From NCBI GenBank assembly GCA_903897205.1, contig CAIUAS010000175.1:1-14320 (forward strand): a stretch of 14,320 bases of DNA, in the 5' to 3' direction. This document shows positions 7,239 through 14,205 of the stretch, one piece after another (position 1 is the first letter of the stretch; each line of letters opens with the position of its first letter). Below the pieces are notes generated by a model that saw only the letters and a list, made by a program, of their open reading frames with translations, was not told where the DNA came from and did no database searches. The stretch is from an uncultured Gammaproteobacteria bacterium. Its GTDB lineage: Bacteria > Pseudomonadota > Gammaproteobacteria > CAIUAS01. A program made the position numbers and the translations under genes.

Positions 7239-7270
7239 GAAGGCACATGGCAACATGTGCCTTCTTTATT
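7239..7270 (+). terminator. Rho-independent terminator of the KGG gene
   Basis: GAAGGCACATG (7239-7249) pairs perfectly with CATGTGCCTTC (7254-7264) over 11 bp, closed by a GCAA (GNRA) tetraloop and followed by TTTATT. It lies 20 bases after the TAA at 7218. The downstream tail is modest in T, but the stem is unambiguous. Confidence 0.88.
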
Positions 7271-7453
7271 GATAAGCCCCCGATCAAACCCACTTCTTTC
7301 GCAATTAAAGCAAATACGGCGCTGTAGTCATCGGCTTTTTACAAGCAACTTAATAAACACCCAGCGGGATCCTTATATTAGCCCTAGTCAAAGGGATCAG
7401 AATTAGCATAAGATAAGATCATACCAATTAATAAATACATAAGGAAATGCGTT

Positions 7454-9205
7454 ATGGCAGATGACATCGTTGCAAATGAAATAGAAGAAGTCGCTTCAGG
7501 CTTAGCTTTAGGCATGCAACAGCGCCAAGCACTCATCAGCAACCATCCTTTTTTCCTTCATCTTGCACCTGAAGCCGTGGCTGAATTAGCCAGACTAATG
7601 TTTGAAAAAGAATTAAATGCAGGCGATATTATTGTTGCTCAAGGTGATTTAGTTGACAGCATCTATTTTATTGCGCAAGGCACTGCAGAAGTGACGCGTA
7701 AAATGGACTTGCAAAATAAAAGTGAAACCGTATTTTTAGCTTCTTTACGCCAAAATGATGTGGTCGGGTTAACTGAAAAAGGTTACTTTGCTCCTGGCGG
7801 CATACGTACCGCAAGCGTTACCGCAACCTCACATACTTTTTTATTGGGCTTAAAAGTCACTGATTTTTATCAATTCCTGCAAAAACATCCTGACTTCAAT
7901 CAGGACACTCAAGTAGCCACTGAATTAATGATACGAATGACTTTCATTAAAGAAGTCACTTCATTTGTGCAATTAAGCTTAGGCCGTATCCGCTGGCTAG
8001 CCCAACATCTTGAAAAAATATCCTTCCCTAAGAACACGGTTATCTTCAAACAAGGCGAACCTGGTGATAAATGCTATTTAATTTATTCAGGCCAAATAGA
8101 GATTAGCGCAGAAACGCCTAAAGATGGCAAAAAGATTTTAGCAACATTAAAAGCACCGATGATGTTTGGCGAAACCGCCTTGTTCACCGCTTCTCCACGC
8201 AACGCTACTGCTACCACGCTGGAAGATACAATTTTATTTGCCATCAAACGGCAAAACTTACTAGAACTAGCGGCGATGGAAGACACCACCAACCAGGCCA
8301 TCCGAACATTAATGGTGGAGCGGAGTCGTCCAGTACGGGCGCCTAATATTTTAGATTATCACAACACTACCGCAGACGGTCAGGAAATCATCACCTTAAA
8401 AAATCCTTCCAATAGTCATTATTATCGTTTAACTAAAGAAGGTTGGCTTATCTGGCAACTAGTTAATGGCCATAACTCATTACGTGAAATCGCCCATGAG
8501 TTTACTAAGCGTTTTAAAGGTTCCGATACTAATATGGTGCCTACGACTATTTTTAATTTAGCTAACGCTGGCTTTATTCAGATTGCTTCATTAAATATTA
8601 ATGAAAAAGAAAATAAATCTGTACGAGATGGCTCGAAAAGATGGTGGTCTGGTGTTTTTATTTTATTTATTATTGTGCTAGGAATTCTAGGTTATTTAGG
8701 CTTCAATAATTATAAAGACCAGCAACAAATAACGGCCATTCCACAAATGTCTATCGCTCCGATAGTAACCATGGTATTAGCAGTTGATATGGATGATACG
8801 AGTAATATTACCCCAAATGCCATCAAAAACGGCATTATTCCCGTCTTAGCAATTCACACGAGCTCCAGCACGCGCGATCATGAAAATGATACTTTAAGTT
8901 TCATTAATCAGTTTGCACAATTAGTATTTTTCGATAGCGACCGGAATGGCCGGATCGACATGTCCGACCCCGCCTTCTCACGCTTTGAGTTAGTTTTCTT
9001 ATCACCTGATCCCGCTAAAATAAAGCGCCTACCCATCGGCGCCGCCGGCATTCGCGCGATTAATTTAGATAAACCAGAATTAATACATTACGCTTTAACG
9101 GACCAGGCGGATAAATTTAAAGATGTTTTGAATGCGGTTATTATGGCGAACGGAACCACTCGACGCATGCAAATTGTACCACTTGATCAAAACTTATTAC
9201 CTTAA
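7454..9205 (+). CDS. Membrane protein with two cNMP-binding domains, a PqqD-like domain and an EF-hand-like loop
   Basis: The 583-aa product has an uncommon domain order. Residues 32-150 and 172-290 are two cyclic-nucleotide-binding (CRP-type) domains. The second has a good phosphate-binding cassette (FGETALFTASPRNATA, 238-253, Arg249); the first is degenerate (RTAS at 118-121 but no FGE). Residues 298-380 resemble a PqqD/winged-helix domain (SHYYRLTKEGWLIWQLVNGH, then LREIAHEF and FNLANAGFI). A membrane helix follows at 398-417 (WWSGVFILFIIVLGILGYLG). The C-terminal 160 residues, probably periplasmic, contain DSDRNGRIDMSD (494-505), a 12-residue EF-hand-type calcium loop, then DPAFSRFELVFLS and AAGIRAINL, as in calcium-binding segments of RTX-like proteins. 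There is no CRP-type HTH, so it is not a classical DNA-binding regulator. AAGGA 8 bases before the ATG is the ribosome site. A role as a cytosolic nucleotide sensor coupled to the periplasm is inference. Confidence 0.85.
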   Translation: MADDIVANEIEEVASGLALGMQQRQALISNHPFFLHLAPEAVAELARLMFEKELNAGDIIVAQGDLVDSIYFIAQGTAEVTRKMDLQNKSETVFLASLRQNDVVGLTEKGYFAPGGIRTASVTATSHTFLLGLKVTDFYQFLQKHPDFNQDTQVATELMIRMTFIKEVTSFVQLSLGRIRWLAQHLEKISFPKNTVIFKQGEPGDKCYLIYSGQIEISAETPKDGKKILATLKAPMMFGETALFTASPRNATATTLEDTILFAIKRQNLLELAAMEDTTNQAIRTLMVERSRPVRAPNILDYHNTTADGQEIITLKNPSNSHYYRLTKEGWLIWQLVNGHNSLREIAHEFTKRFKGSDTNMVPTTIFNLANAGFIQIASLNINEKENKSVRDGSKRWWSGVFILFIIVLGILGYLGFNNYKDQQQITAIPQMSIAPIVTMVLAVDMDDTSNITPNAIKNGIIPVLAIHTSSSTRDHENDTLSFINQFAQLVFFDSDRNGRIDMSDPAFSRFELVFLSPDPAKIKRLPIGAAGIRAINLDKPELIHYALTDQADKFKDVLNAVIMANGTTRRMQIVPLDQNLLP

Positions 9206-9225
9206 GATTAGAGGTTATAAAACGC

Positions 9226-9250
9226 AAACCCTCAACGGGTTTAGTATAAT
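9226..9250 (+). promoter_or_regulatory. yajQ promoter -10 with an overlapping inverted repeat
   Basis: TATAAT at 9245-9250 is a perfect -10, 28 bases before the yajQ ATG; I see no good -35. Just upstream AAACCC (9226-9231) pairs with GGGTTT (9237-9242) around TCAAC. The repeat spans the expected -35 region, so it could be an operator. Alternatively it is a weak terminator hairpin for the upstream cNMP-binding gene (stop at 9205), although the T tract after it is short. Confidence 0.45.
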
Positions 9251-9278
9251 CATTACGTTATATTATTTAGGGGGCAAC

Positions 9279-9761
9279 ATGCCATCGTTCGATATTGTAT
9301 CTGAAGTAAATTTGCAAGAAGTACGCAATGCGGTGGATCAAGCCAATCGCGAAATTAGTACACGTTTTGATTTTAAAGGCGCTAATGCCATCATCGAACA
9401 CACTGAAGAGAATATAAAGCTAACCGCAAAAAATGAATTTCAATTAAAGCAAATGCTCGATATTTTAGAAAATAAATTAATTAAACGCGGGATTGGCATT
9501 GGCAGTTTAACCATCGGAAAAATCAACACTAACTTAAATGAAGCACGCCAAGAAATTACTATTAAGCAAGGGATTGATAGTGAACTTGCGAAAAAATTAG
9601 TAAAAGCAATTAAAGATAATAAATTAAAAGTACAAGCGGCGATTCAAGGCGAGCAAGTTCGCGTCACCGGCAAAAAACGTGATGATTTGCAAGAAGCGAT
9701 TGCATTAATTCGCCAACAAAAAATTGAACTGCCGTTGCAATTTACTAACTTCAGAGATTAG
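9279..9761 (+). CDS. yajQ: YajQ family nucleotide-binding protein
   Basis: The 160-aa protein matches YajQ (about 163 aa) from end to end: MPSFDIVSEVNLQEVRNAVD, ISTRFDFKGANAIIE, KLTAKNEFQLKQMLDIL, ANKL-equivalent ENKLIKRGI, EARQEITIKQGID, AKKLVKAIKDNKLKVQAAIQG, VRVTGKKRDDLQEAIALIR and PLQFTNFRD. The fold is two ferredoxin-like domains. Family members bind nucleotides and RNA, and a Xanthomonas homologue was reported as a c-di-GMP effector. The start at 9279 has AGGGGG 4 bases upstream; an upstream extension of the frame overlaps the preceding gene and lacks homology. The alpha/beta hydrolase begins 2 bases after its stop, so the two are probably co-transcribed. Confidence 0.96.
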   Translation: MPSFDIVSEVNLQEVRNAVDQANREISTRFDFKGANAIIEHTEENIKLTAKNEFQLKQMLDILENKLIKRGIGIGSLTIGKINTNLNEARQEITIKQGIDSELAKKLVKAIKDNKLKVQAAIQGEQVRVTGKKRDDLQEAIALIRQQKIELPLQFTNFRD

Positions 9762-9763
9762 CG

Positions 9764-10564
9764 ATGCCTATTGCGCATTTAAACGGCGTGAACATTGCCT
9801 ACGATATCATTGGCCAGGGCCAACCTTTATTATTACTCATGGGCTTAGGCGGCGACAGCAGTCATTGGAGCTTACAGGTTCCTGCCTTATCGCAACAGTA
9901 CCAAGTGATTACGATGGACAATCGCGGCGCAGGCCGTAGTGATGCGCCGGCTGATGGTTATTCTACCGAGATGATGGCGCAAGATGCCGCTTTATTATTA
10001 GCGTACTTAAATATTAATACGGTGCACGTGCTTGGTTTTTCGTTGGGCGGTTATATTGCGCAGCACTTAGCGTTGCAGCATCCCGCCAAAGTTAAAAGTT
10101 TACTGCTTTCGCACACCGCTGCCAAATCGCCTGAGCGCACTACCCATTTGATGGCGACTTTAGCCAAAATGTTTAGTGAAGGCGTATCACGCGAGCTACG
10201 CTTGCGCGCCACTATCCCCTGGATGTTTTCTGCTGATTTTCTGACCAATGAAGAACAGTTAAATAATTTAACTGCGTTAGCGCTTAATCCTTTATATCCG
10301 CAAAGCCAACAAGGCTATACGGGGCAAGTAGACGCTATTCGCCAGCATAATACGGAGCAATCGCTGCATCGGCTGACCATGCCAACCCTCTTATTAACCA
10401 GCCGCGAAGATTTACTGATTCCTTGCACGCTTGTGCAGGCTATGCAACCGTCATTACCGCAAGCAAAATTACACATATTAGAACGTGGGGGCCACTGCAG
10501 TTATATTGAAAATGCCCACCAATACAATCAAGCTATTTTGCATTTTTTGCGGGATTTGGCATAA
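9764..10564 (+). CDS. Alpha/beta-fold hydrolase
   Basis: A 266-aa soluble alpha/beta hydrolase with a complete catalytic set: nucleophile Ser93 in GFSLGG (91-96), acid Asp216 in TSREDLLIP, and His244 in RGGHCSY. The oxyanion-side segment LLLMGLGGDSSHW (23-35) and DNRGAGRSD (52-60) are classical for the 3-oxoadipate-enol-lactonase/BioH-like branch. The substrate cannot be told from sequence. It starts 2 bases after the yajQ stop with no strong ribosome site of its own, suggesting translational coupling to yajQ. The gene looks somewhat more GC-rich than its neighbours by eye, a mild hint of a different history. Confidence 0.92.
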   Translation: MPIAHLNGVNIAYDIIGQGQPLLLLMGLGGDSSHWSLQVPALSQQYQVITMDNRGAGRSDAPADGYSTEMMAQDAALLLAYLNINTVHVLGFSLGGYIAQHLALQHPAKVKSLLLSHTAAKSPERTTHLMATLAKMFSEGVSRELRLRATIPWMFSADFLTNEEQLNNLTALALNPLYPQSQQGYTGQVDAIRQHNTEQSLHRLTMPTLLLTSREDLLIPCTLVQAMQPSLPQAKLHILERGGHCSYIENAHQYNQAILHFLRDLA

Positions 10565-10690
10565 GCGGTGCTTAGTTATTTCCTAGCATAGCATTTCACT
10601 AGATATCGCTGACTTAACTTTTTAATTCTTTCAATCTCATAGTAATTATCTTAAAATAAAACCATATTTTAATCGTAGAGAAACACTCCC

Positions 10691-12346
10691 ATGCCTGTTG
10701 ATAGCGCTCCTGAGACAACGCAATCCCCTAAAATAACTTATGGCCGATTTTCTTTATTATTTGACACTCATAGCAAACCCGATTTTCCAGAGACATTAGA
10801 AAAAAAGATTGACCGCGAAACCTCATTACAAAATTATATAGAAAAAGGTTTAGATGATCTGCTCAAACTAAAGCGCCAAGAAGCGCTGCTAGATAATCCA
10901 GATAATAGCCAAGCGCCCACTCACCAGAAAATATACCAAAGACTTGGCCTGCCAGAAGCACTTCCTCTAAACACTAATATTAATTTAGATTTGCTCGGCC
11001 AAAAAATACAACAATTAAAACCCCGCTCTTCCACTACTGAATTACAAAAACGTATAACAACACAAGCTAATCATTTCATTAGAATTTTAGAGGCGCACAA
11101 AAATTATCATGGCAATGGGCGCACGGACAAAAATCGCTCAAGTACTCAACAATACTTAACTGAATTAAAGCAAATCAATAAAGAACAAAAACCAAAGTTA
11201 ATTGAAAATTTATTATATAAAGTTTTTTCGATAAAAACAGAGCGTTACACCGCTTATCATAAGCTTAAAACGGCAATTGCTACCATTCAAGAAGACTGGC
11301 TGAAAGCTAAAGAGCAAAAATTAACTGCTTTAGAACAGCGAATCGCGAATGAACATGAGCTTCCAGATAACTCAAAAATTGTTGATTACTTAAAGGCTGG
11401 CAATACCGCTGACAAGTTAAGAACAGGCTTATTAGGCAAAATTAAAAAATTATATAAAGTGCTTCCTTTACTTGGAAAAGCGGCCGCACAGGAAAAAAAT
11501 CTATTCGACCGTATTAACAATTTATCTGACAAGACTGAACACTTTCGCGACCAAATAACCGTAATGCTTAATGACGCAAGCAACGCGGAGGAAATAGCAT
11601 TGTTTGCTTCTATTAATGAATTATCTGTAAATATATCTCAAATCACTCAAAAAATTGCTCAGCTTACAACTCAAATACAAAACCCTCTTATACTCTTAGA
11701 GCCTGAAGGATATCAAAGTAAATTAGCAAAAAACGCGAAAAAGTTTGCCGATTATACTAACCAAGAATTACAAGAGGAGATTACTTATCTTGGCATATTA
11801 ATAGAAGCAGTAAAACCTGATTCTCTTTTTAGGAGCTTTACACCTGATTCAAAACCTATCCCTCCTCTTATGCTGCAAAAAAATGTTTTTTTTGTAGATT
11901 TCTTCAATGAAATCATGCTAATGACCGACCAAAAAGAACTTACAAAACTGGCAAATAAATTAACAGCAGAAAAAGAATTCAGAACAACATACCTAACAAA
12001 AAAACAAGAACTGCAGACGCAAAAAATTGCAGCCCTTGAAATTGAACTTAAAAAAGTGACCACCGAAAAAATTAATTTAACAGATACCTTAGACAAGGCC
12101 AAAGAACAGCTTTTTGAATTACAAAAGGCACGCAAACCTTCACTCGCAGTACAAGATTACCAGGCAGCAACTATAAGTAATCCTAGAAAGAACACACCAA
12201 GCAACCATAGCAGCTTTATTGCTCGAATGGACAACCGCCTCTCTGAACAACAAGCTTGCAAACAACTTATAGCTAACCTAGACAACTTCTCATTCGGAGA
12301 TAATGAACCTGAAGCCAACCCCGGCAAACAACTAACACCCTCTTAG
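10691..12346 (+). CDS. Large coiled-coil protein of unknown function
   Basis: I do not recognise this 551-aa protein. It is rich in Lys, Glu, Gln, Leu and Asn and appears almost entirely helical. A heptad-like coiled coil is clear at about residues 413-482 (KLANKLTAEKEFRTTYLTKK, IAALEIELKKVTTEKINLTD, KEQLFELQKARK); shorter helical segments occur near 155-222 and 300-332. A basic patch lies at 248-262 (LGKIKKLYKVLPLLG). A hydrophobic patch (VFFVDFFNEIMLM, 399-411) is too short and mixed for a clear membrane helix. The last 70 residues are polar and probably disordered. There is no signal peptide or enzyme motif. The ATG at 10691 is the first in frame; only AGAG (10677-10680) precedes it. Long coiled-coil orphans of this type are common among secreted effectors of intracellular Legionellales, but that is only a hypothesis here. 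Downstream lies a repeat-rich gap. Confidence 0.85.
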   Translation: MPVDSAPETTQSPKITYGRFSLLFDTHSKPDFPETLEKKIDRETSLQNYIEKGLDDLLKLKRQEALLDNPDNSQAPTHQKIYQRLGLPEALPLNTNINLDLLGQKIQQLKPRSSTTELQKRITTQANHFIRILEAHKNYHGNGRTDKNRSSTQQYLTELKQINKEQKPKLIENLLYKVFSIKTERYTAYHKLKTAIATIQEDWLKAKEQKLTALEQRIANEHELPDNSKIVDYLKAGNTADKLRTGLLGKIKKLYKVLPLLGKAAAQEKNLFDRINNLSDKTEHFRDQITVMLNDASNAEEIALFASINELSVNISQITQKIAQLTTQIQNPLILLEPEGYQSKLAKNAKKFADYTNQELQEEITYLGILIEAVKPDSLFRSFTPDSKPIPPLMLQKNVFFVDFFNEIMLMTDQKELTKLANKLTAEKEFRTTYLTKKQELQTQKIAALEIELKKVTTEKINLTDTLDKAKEQLFELQKARKPSLAVQDYQAATISNPRKNTPSNHSSFIARMDNRLSEQQACKQLIANLDNFSFGDNEPEANPGKQLTPS

Positions 12347-12352
12347 CTATGT

Positions 12353-12386
12353 CTGTTGGGTTGCGCTTGCGCTTAACCCACCCTAC
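12353..12386. repeat. REP-like palindromic element
   Basis: TGGGTT (12357-12362) pairs with AACCCA (12375-12380), and inside it GCGC (12363-12366) pairs with GCGC (12369-12372) across TT, leaving a TT bulge on the 3' side. The sequence family (GTAGGGTGGGTTAAGCGC... on the minus strand) resembles short REP-type palindromes dispersed in many bacterial genomes. It sits 10 bases after the stop of the coiled-coil gene and might also act as its terminator. Confidence 0.7.
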
Positions 12387-12440
12387 CTCCGCCTAGATAC
12401 TAAACCCATGAGATTTTGCATTTTATAACCTCTAAGAAGG

Positions 12441-12481
12441 AGTATCGCAGCGACAGGGCCCTGGGGCACCGATTTTAGCTA
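12441..12481. repeat. Dispersed direct repeat, copy A (downstream of ttcA)
   Basis: This segment aligns with 13351-13388: AGT, two mismatches, an identical CGCAGCGACA core (12446-12455), then a CCC block, CACC and a shared TAGCTA end. By hand about 30 of 37 aligned bases agree, with small gaps. It is GC-richer than the surroundings. It lies between the REP-like element and the ttcA stop. Confidence 0.6.
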
Positions 12482-12503
12482 GTGCAATAAAAACGCAAAA
12501 GCT

Positions 12504-13331
12504 TCATAAATTCCAGTCAAACCCAGCTTCTTCATGAGCGACCCTATTTTCTTCGCCACGTAGTTTTTCTAAATTTTTGAAATCCCAAACCGTTGGATCC
12601 ATCAGTTGGCTAACACGAAGATTACCCAACGCATTTAAAATATTACTGGGTATTTTAGGATTTTCGAGGGCCAATTCATCAATCAATCGTTTAACGCGTT
12701 TGCGTGCTAAATTGTCTTGGGAACCGCATAAAGTACAGGGGATGATAGGAAATTGTTTTTCTTTGGCGTAAGCAATGATATCTTTTTCCTGACAATAAGC
12801 TAACGGCCGAATAACAATATGTCGTTTATTATCGGACAATAACTTAGGCGGCATGGTTTTAATTTCACCGTTATACAAAATAGACATCAACAGTGAACGC
12901 ACTAAATCATCGCGATGATGCCCCAGCGCAATCTTAGTAAATCCATTTTTTTCCGCATAATTATAGATATTTCCGCGCCGTAAACGTGAGCATAAAGAAC
13001 AATAGGTTTTACCCTCAGGGATTTTTTCTTTAACCACTGCATAAGTATTTCGGGTTAATATTTCAAATGGAATTTGATTATCGGTTAACCATTGACGCAA
13101 ACCGCTATCATCCCAACCAGGCTGGGATTGATCCAACGTAAAAGCAAAAATTTCAAATTGATTATGAAACCGTTGGCGCAATAATTTCAGCATACACAGC
13201 AGCGTATAAGAATCCTTGCCACCTGACAAACAAACCATCACCTTATCGCCAGCCTGAATCATATTATAATCAGCAATAGCTTTGCCGGTGTAATGCAGTA
13301 ATTTTTTTTCGACTCTAGATAAGCTACTCAA
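12504..13331 (-). CDS. ttcA: tRNA 2-thiocytidine(32) synthetase TtcA
   Basis: TtcA adenylates and thiolates cytidine 32 of certain tRNAs, using a [4Fe-4S] cluster. The sequence shows the PP-loop CLSGGKDSYTLLCML (SGGKDS), the cluster-site cysteines in CSLC and CTLC, GHHRDD, and the family blocks KAIADYNMIQAGDKVMVC and GEIKTMPPKL. After GHHRDD the usual ET is replaced by LVRS, a small deviation. The 5' end has no ATG. A frame-extended TTG exists at 13343 (279 aa) without a ribosome site, but TTG at 13331 (275 aa) has GAGG 6 bases upstream and begins LSSLSRVEKKLLHYTG, so I choose it. A dispersed repeat copy begins about 20 bases beyond this start and another lies after the stop. The gene follows the CBS-domain gene on the same strand. 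Confidence 0.94.
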   Translation of the reverse strand: MSSLSRVEKKLLHYTGKAIADYNMIQAGDKVMVCLSGGKDSYTLLCMLKLLRQRFHNQFEIFAFTLDQSQPGWDDSGLRQWLTDNQIPFEILTRNTYAVVKEKIPEGKTYCSLCSRLRRGNIYNYAEKNGFTKIALGHHRDDLVRSLLMSILYNGEIKTMPPKLLSDNKRHIVIRPLAYCQEKDIIAYAKEKQFPIIPCTLCGSQDNLARKRVKRLIDELALENPKIPSNILNALGNLRVSQLMDPTVWDFKNLEKLRGEENRVAHEEAGFDWNL

Positions 13332-13350
13332 AACACGCCTCAATTTTTAG

Positions 13351-13388
13351 AGTGGCGCAGCGACAAGACCCCGAGCCCACCATAGCTA
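13351..13388. repeat. Dispersed direct repeat, copy B (upstream of ttcA)
   Basis: It is the second copy of the 12441-12481 element in the same orientation, sharing CGCAGCGACA (13356-13365), CCC, CACC and TAGCTA. It occupies the ttcA leader, so any ttcA promoter must lie in or beyond it. Confidence 0.6.
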
Positions 13389-13404
13389 AGCAGAAATTAT
13401 TAAT

Positions 13405-13430
13405 AACGATTTTAAAAAAAATTAATCGTT
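13405..13430 (-). terminator. Possible weak hairpin at the end of the CBS-domain gene
   Basis: AACGATT (13405-13411) and AATCGTT (13424-13430) are exact reverse complements with a 12-base A/T loop, overlapping the CBS-gene stop codon. On the minus strand the T run lies in the loop rather than after the stem, so terminator function is doubtful. Confidence 0.25.
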
Positions 13431-14027
13431 CAAATGAACATCATGATGTAATTCAGCTATCGAATGCGCCTCTGGCACATCGCTACTCACATCTTCACCT
13501 AGCTGCTTACTGATGAGAGACAGTGAAAACAAACCACGCACTACCTGTACTTTACTCATTTCCTCAACTTTAACCGCCAACGCATAATGCTGTTTGCGCG
13601 CATGTAACGTCGCGACAATATGTCCTACTTTTGCATGGCGTAAATTTTCCACATCGATAGCAACCATTTCTGCTTGTGGCGTCATCACCATACGCACGGT
13701 GACATCCACGCGCGCTATTCGGCGTTCTTGAATTGCCTTGAGTGGTTTTTCACCCAGTAAATCTTCAGCGCTAATAAGACCTAAAATGTTATCTTCTTTA
13801 TCGGTCACTAATAACACATGATAGCTGCACACTTTCATTGCAGCCAAAGCTGAATCAATGGATTCATCAGCCCCAATGGTTTCCGCTTTAACATATTTAA
13901 AATCAACCATCACATGCAACGCAGGATCGTCCCAATGAGCAATGGCTGATATAGTAGGTGGATTCAAATGACCCACATTTTGGTTTAGCTGAATAGTTTG
14001 TATCGGTATATAAGTTTTTGTAGGCAT
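13422..14027 (-). CDS. CBS-domain pair protein
   Basis: A 201-aa protein consisting essentially of a CBS pair: CBS1 at about residues 39-95 (VKAETIGADESIDSALAAMK, SYHVLLVTDKEDNILGLISAEDLLG) and CBS2 at about 106-176 (MVMTPQAEMVAIDVENLRHA, HYALAVKVEEMSKVQVVRGLFSLSLISKQL). CBS pairs bind adenosine nucleotides such as AMP, ATP or SAM and usually sense energy state for a partner protein. No enzymatic or transport domain is attached, so the partner is unknown. The N-terminal 38 residues and the acidic, His-containing tail (ELHHDVHLND) are outside the fold. The ATG at 14027 has only a weak purine-rich site (TAAGAA). It is divergent from htpG and about 90 bases upstream of ttcA on the same strand. 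Confidence 0.9.
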   Translation of the reverse strand: MPTKTYIPIQTIQLNQNVGHLNPPTISAIAHWDDPALHVMVDFKYVKAETIGADESIDSALAAMKVCSYHVLLVTDKEDNILGLISAEDLLGEKPLKAIQERRIARVDVTVRMVMTPQAEMVAIDVENLRHAKVGHIVATLHARKQHYALAVKVEEMSKVQVVRGLFSLSLISKQLGEDVSSDVPEAHSIAELHHDVHLND

Positions 14028-14046
14028 ATTCTTAATAAATCAAAAA

Positions 14047-14058
14047 GGTAATATTACC
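14047..14058. promoter_or_regulatory. Perfect 12-bp palindrome upstream of the CBS gene
   Basis: GGTAATATTACC reads identically on both strands and lies 20 bases before the CBS-gene ATG. It overlaps a possible minus-strand -10 (TAATAT), so it could be an operator. No regulator is identifiable. Confidence 0.4.
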
Positions 14059-14174
14059 ATTGTAACATTGGACGTTTGCAAGCAGAAGCCCCTGCCAGTT
14101 CTGGGCGCTATTGTATTAATTTGTTCAGCTTAGGGCAAACAATTCCTGTTGCTTTAATTTATAATGGTTTACTG

Positions 14175-14202
14175 CTTGAAATTTCCACAAGAACCACCAT
14201 TA
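14175..14202 (+). promoter_or_regulatory. Sigma-32 (RpoH) heat-shock promoter of htpG
   Basis: CTTGAAA (14175-14181) is a perfect sigma-32 -35 element. CACCATTA (14195-14202) follows after 13 bases and matches most of the CCCCATNT -10 consensus. Transcription would begin around 14208-14210, giving a leader of about 70 bases before the htpG ATG at 14279. Position in front of a known heat-shock gene strengthens the call. Confidence 0.8.
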
Positions 14203-14205
14203 TTG

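Noticed and set aside
7382..7395. CCCT-N6-AGGG inverted repeat upstream of the cNMP-binding gene.
   Set aside because: Four-base arms are expected by chance; no clear promoter next to it.
9132..9278. Upstream extension of the yajQ frame.
   Set aside because: It overlaps the end of the cNMP-binding gene and crosses the TATAAT and hairpin; YajQ homology begins exactly at 9279.
10613..10626. CTTAA/TTAAT tandem before the coiled-coil gene, reminiscent of a Legionella PmrA box.
   Set aside because: The two TTAA cores are 8 bases apart rather than the 11 expected for PmrA, and the rest of the motif does not match.
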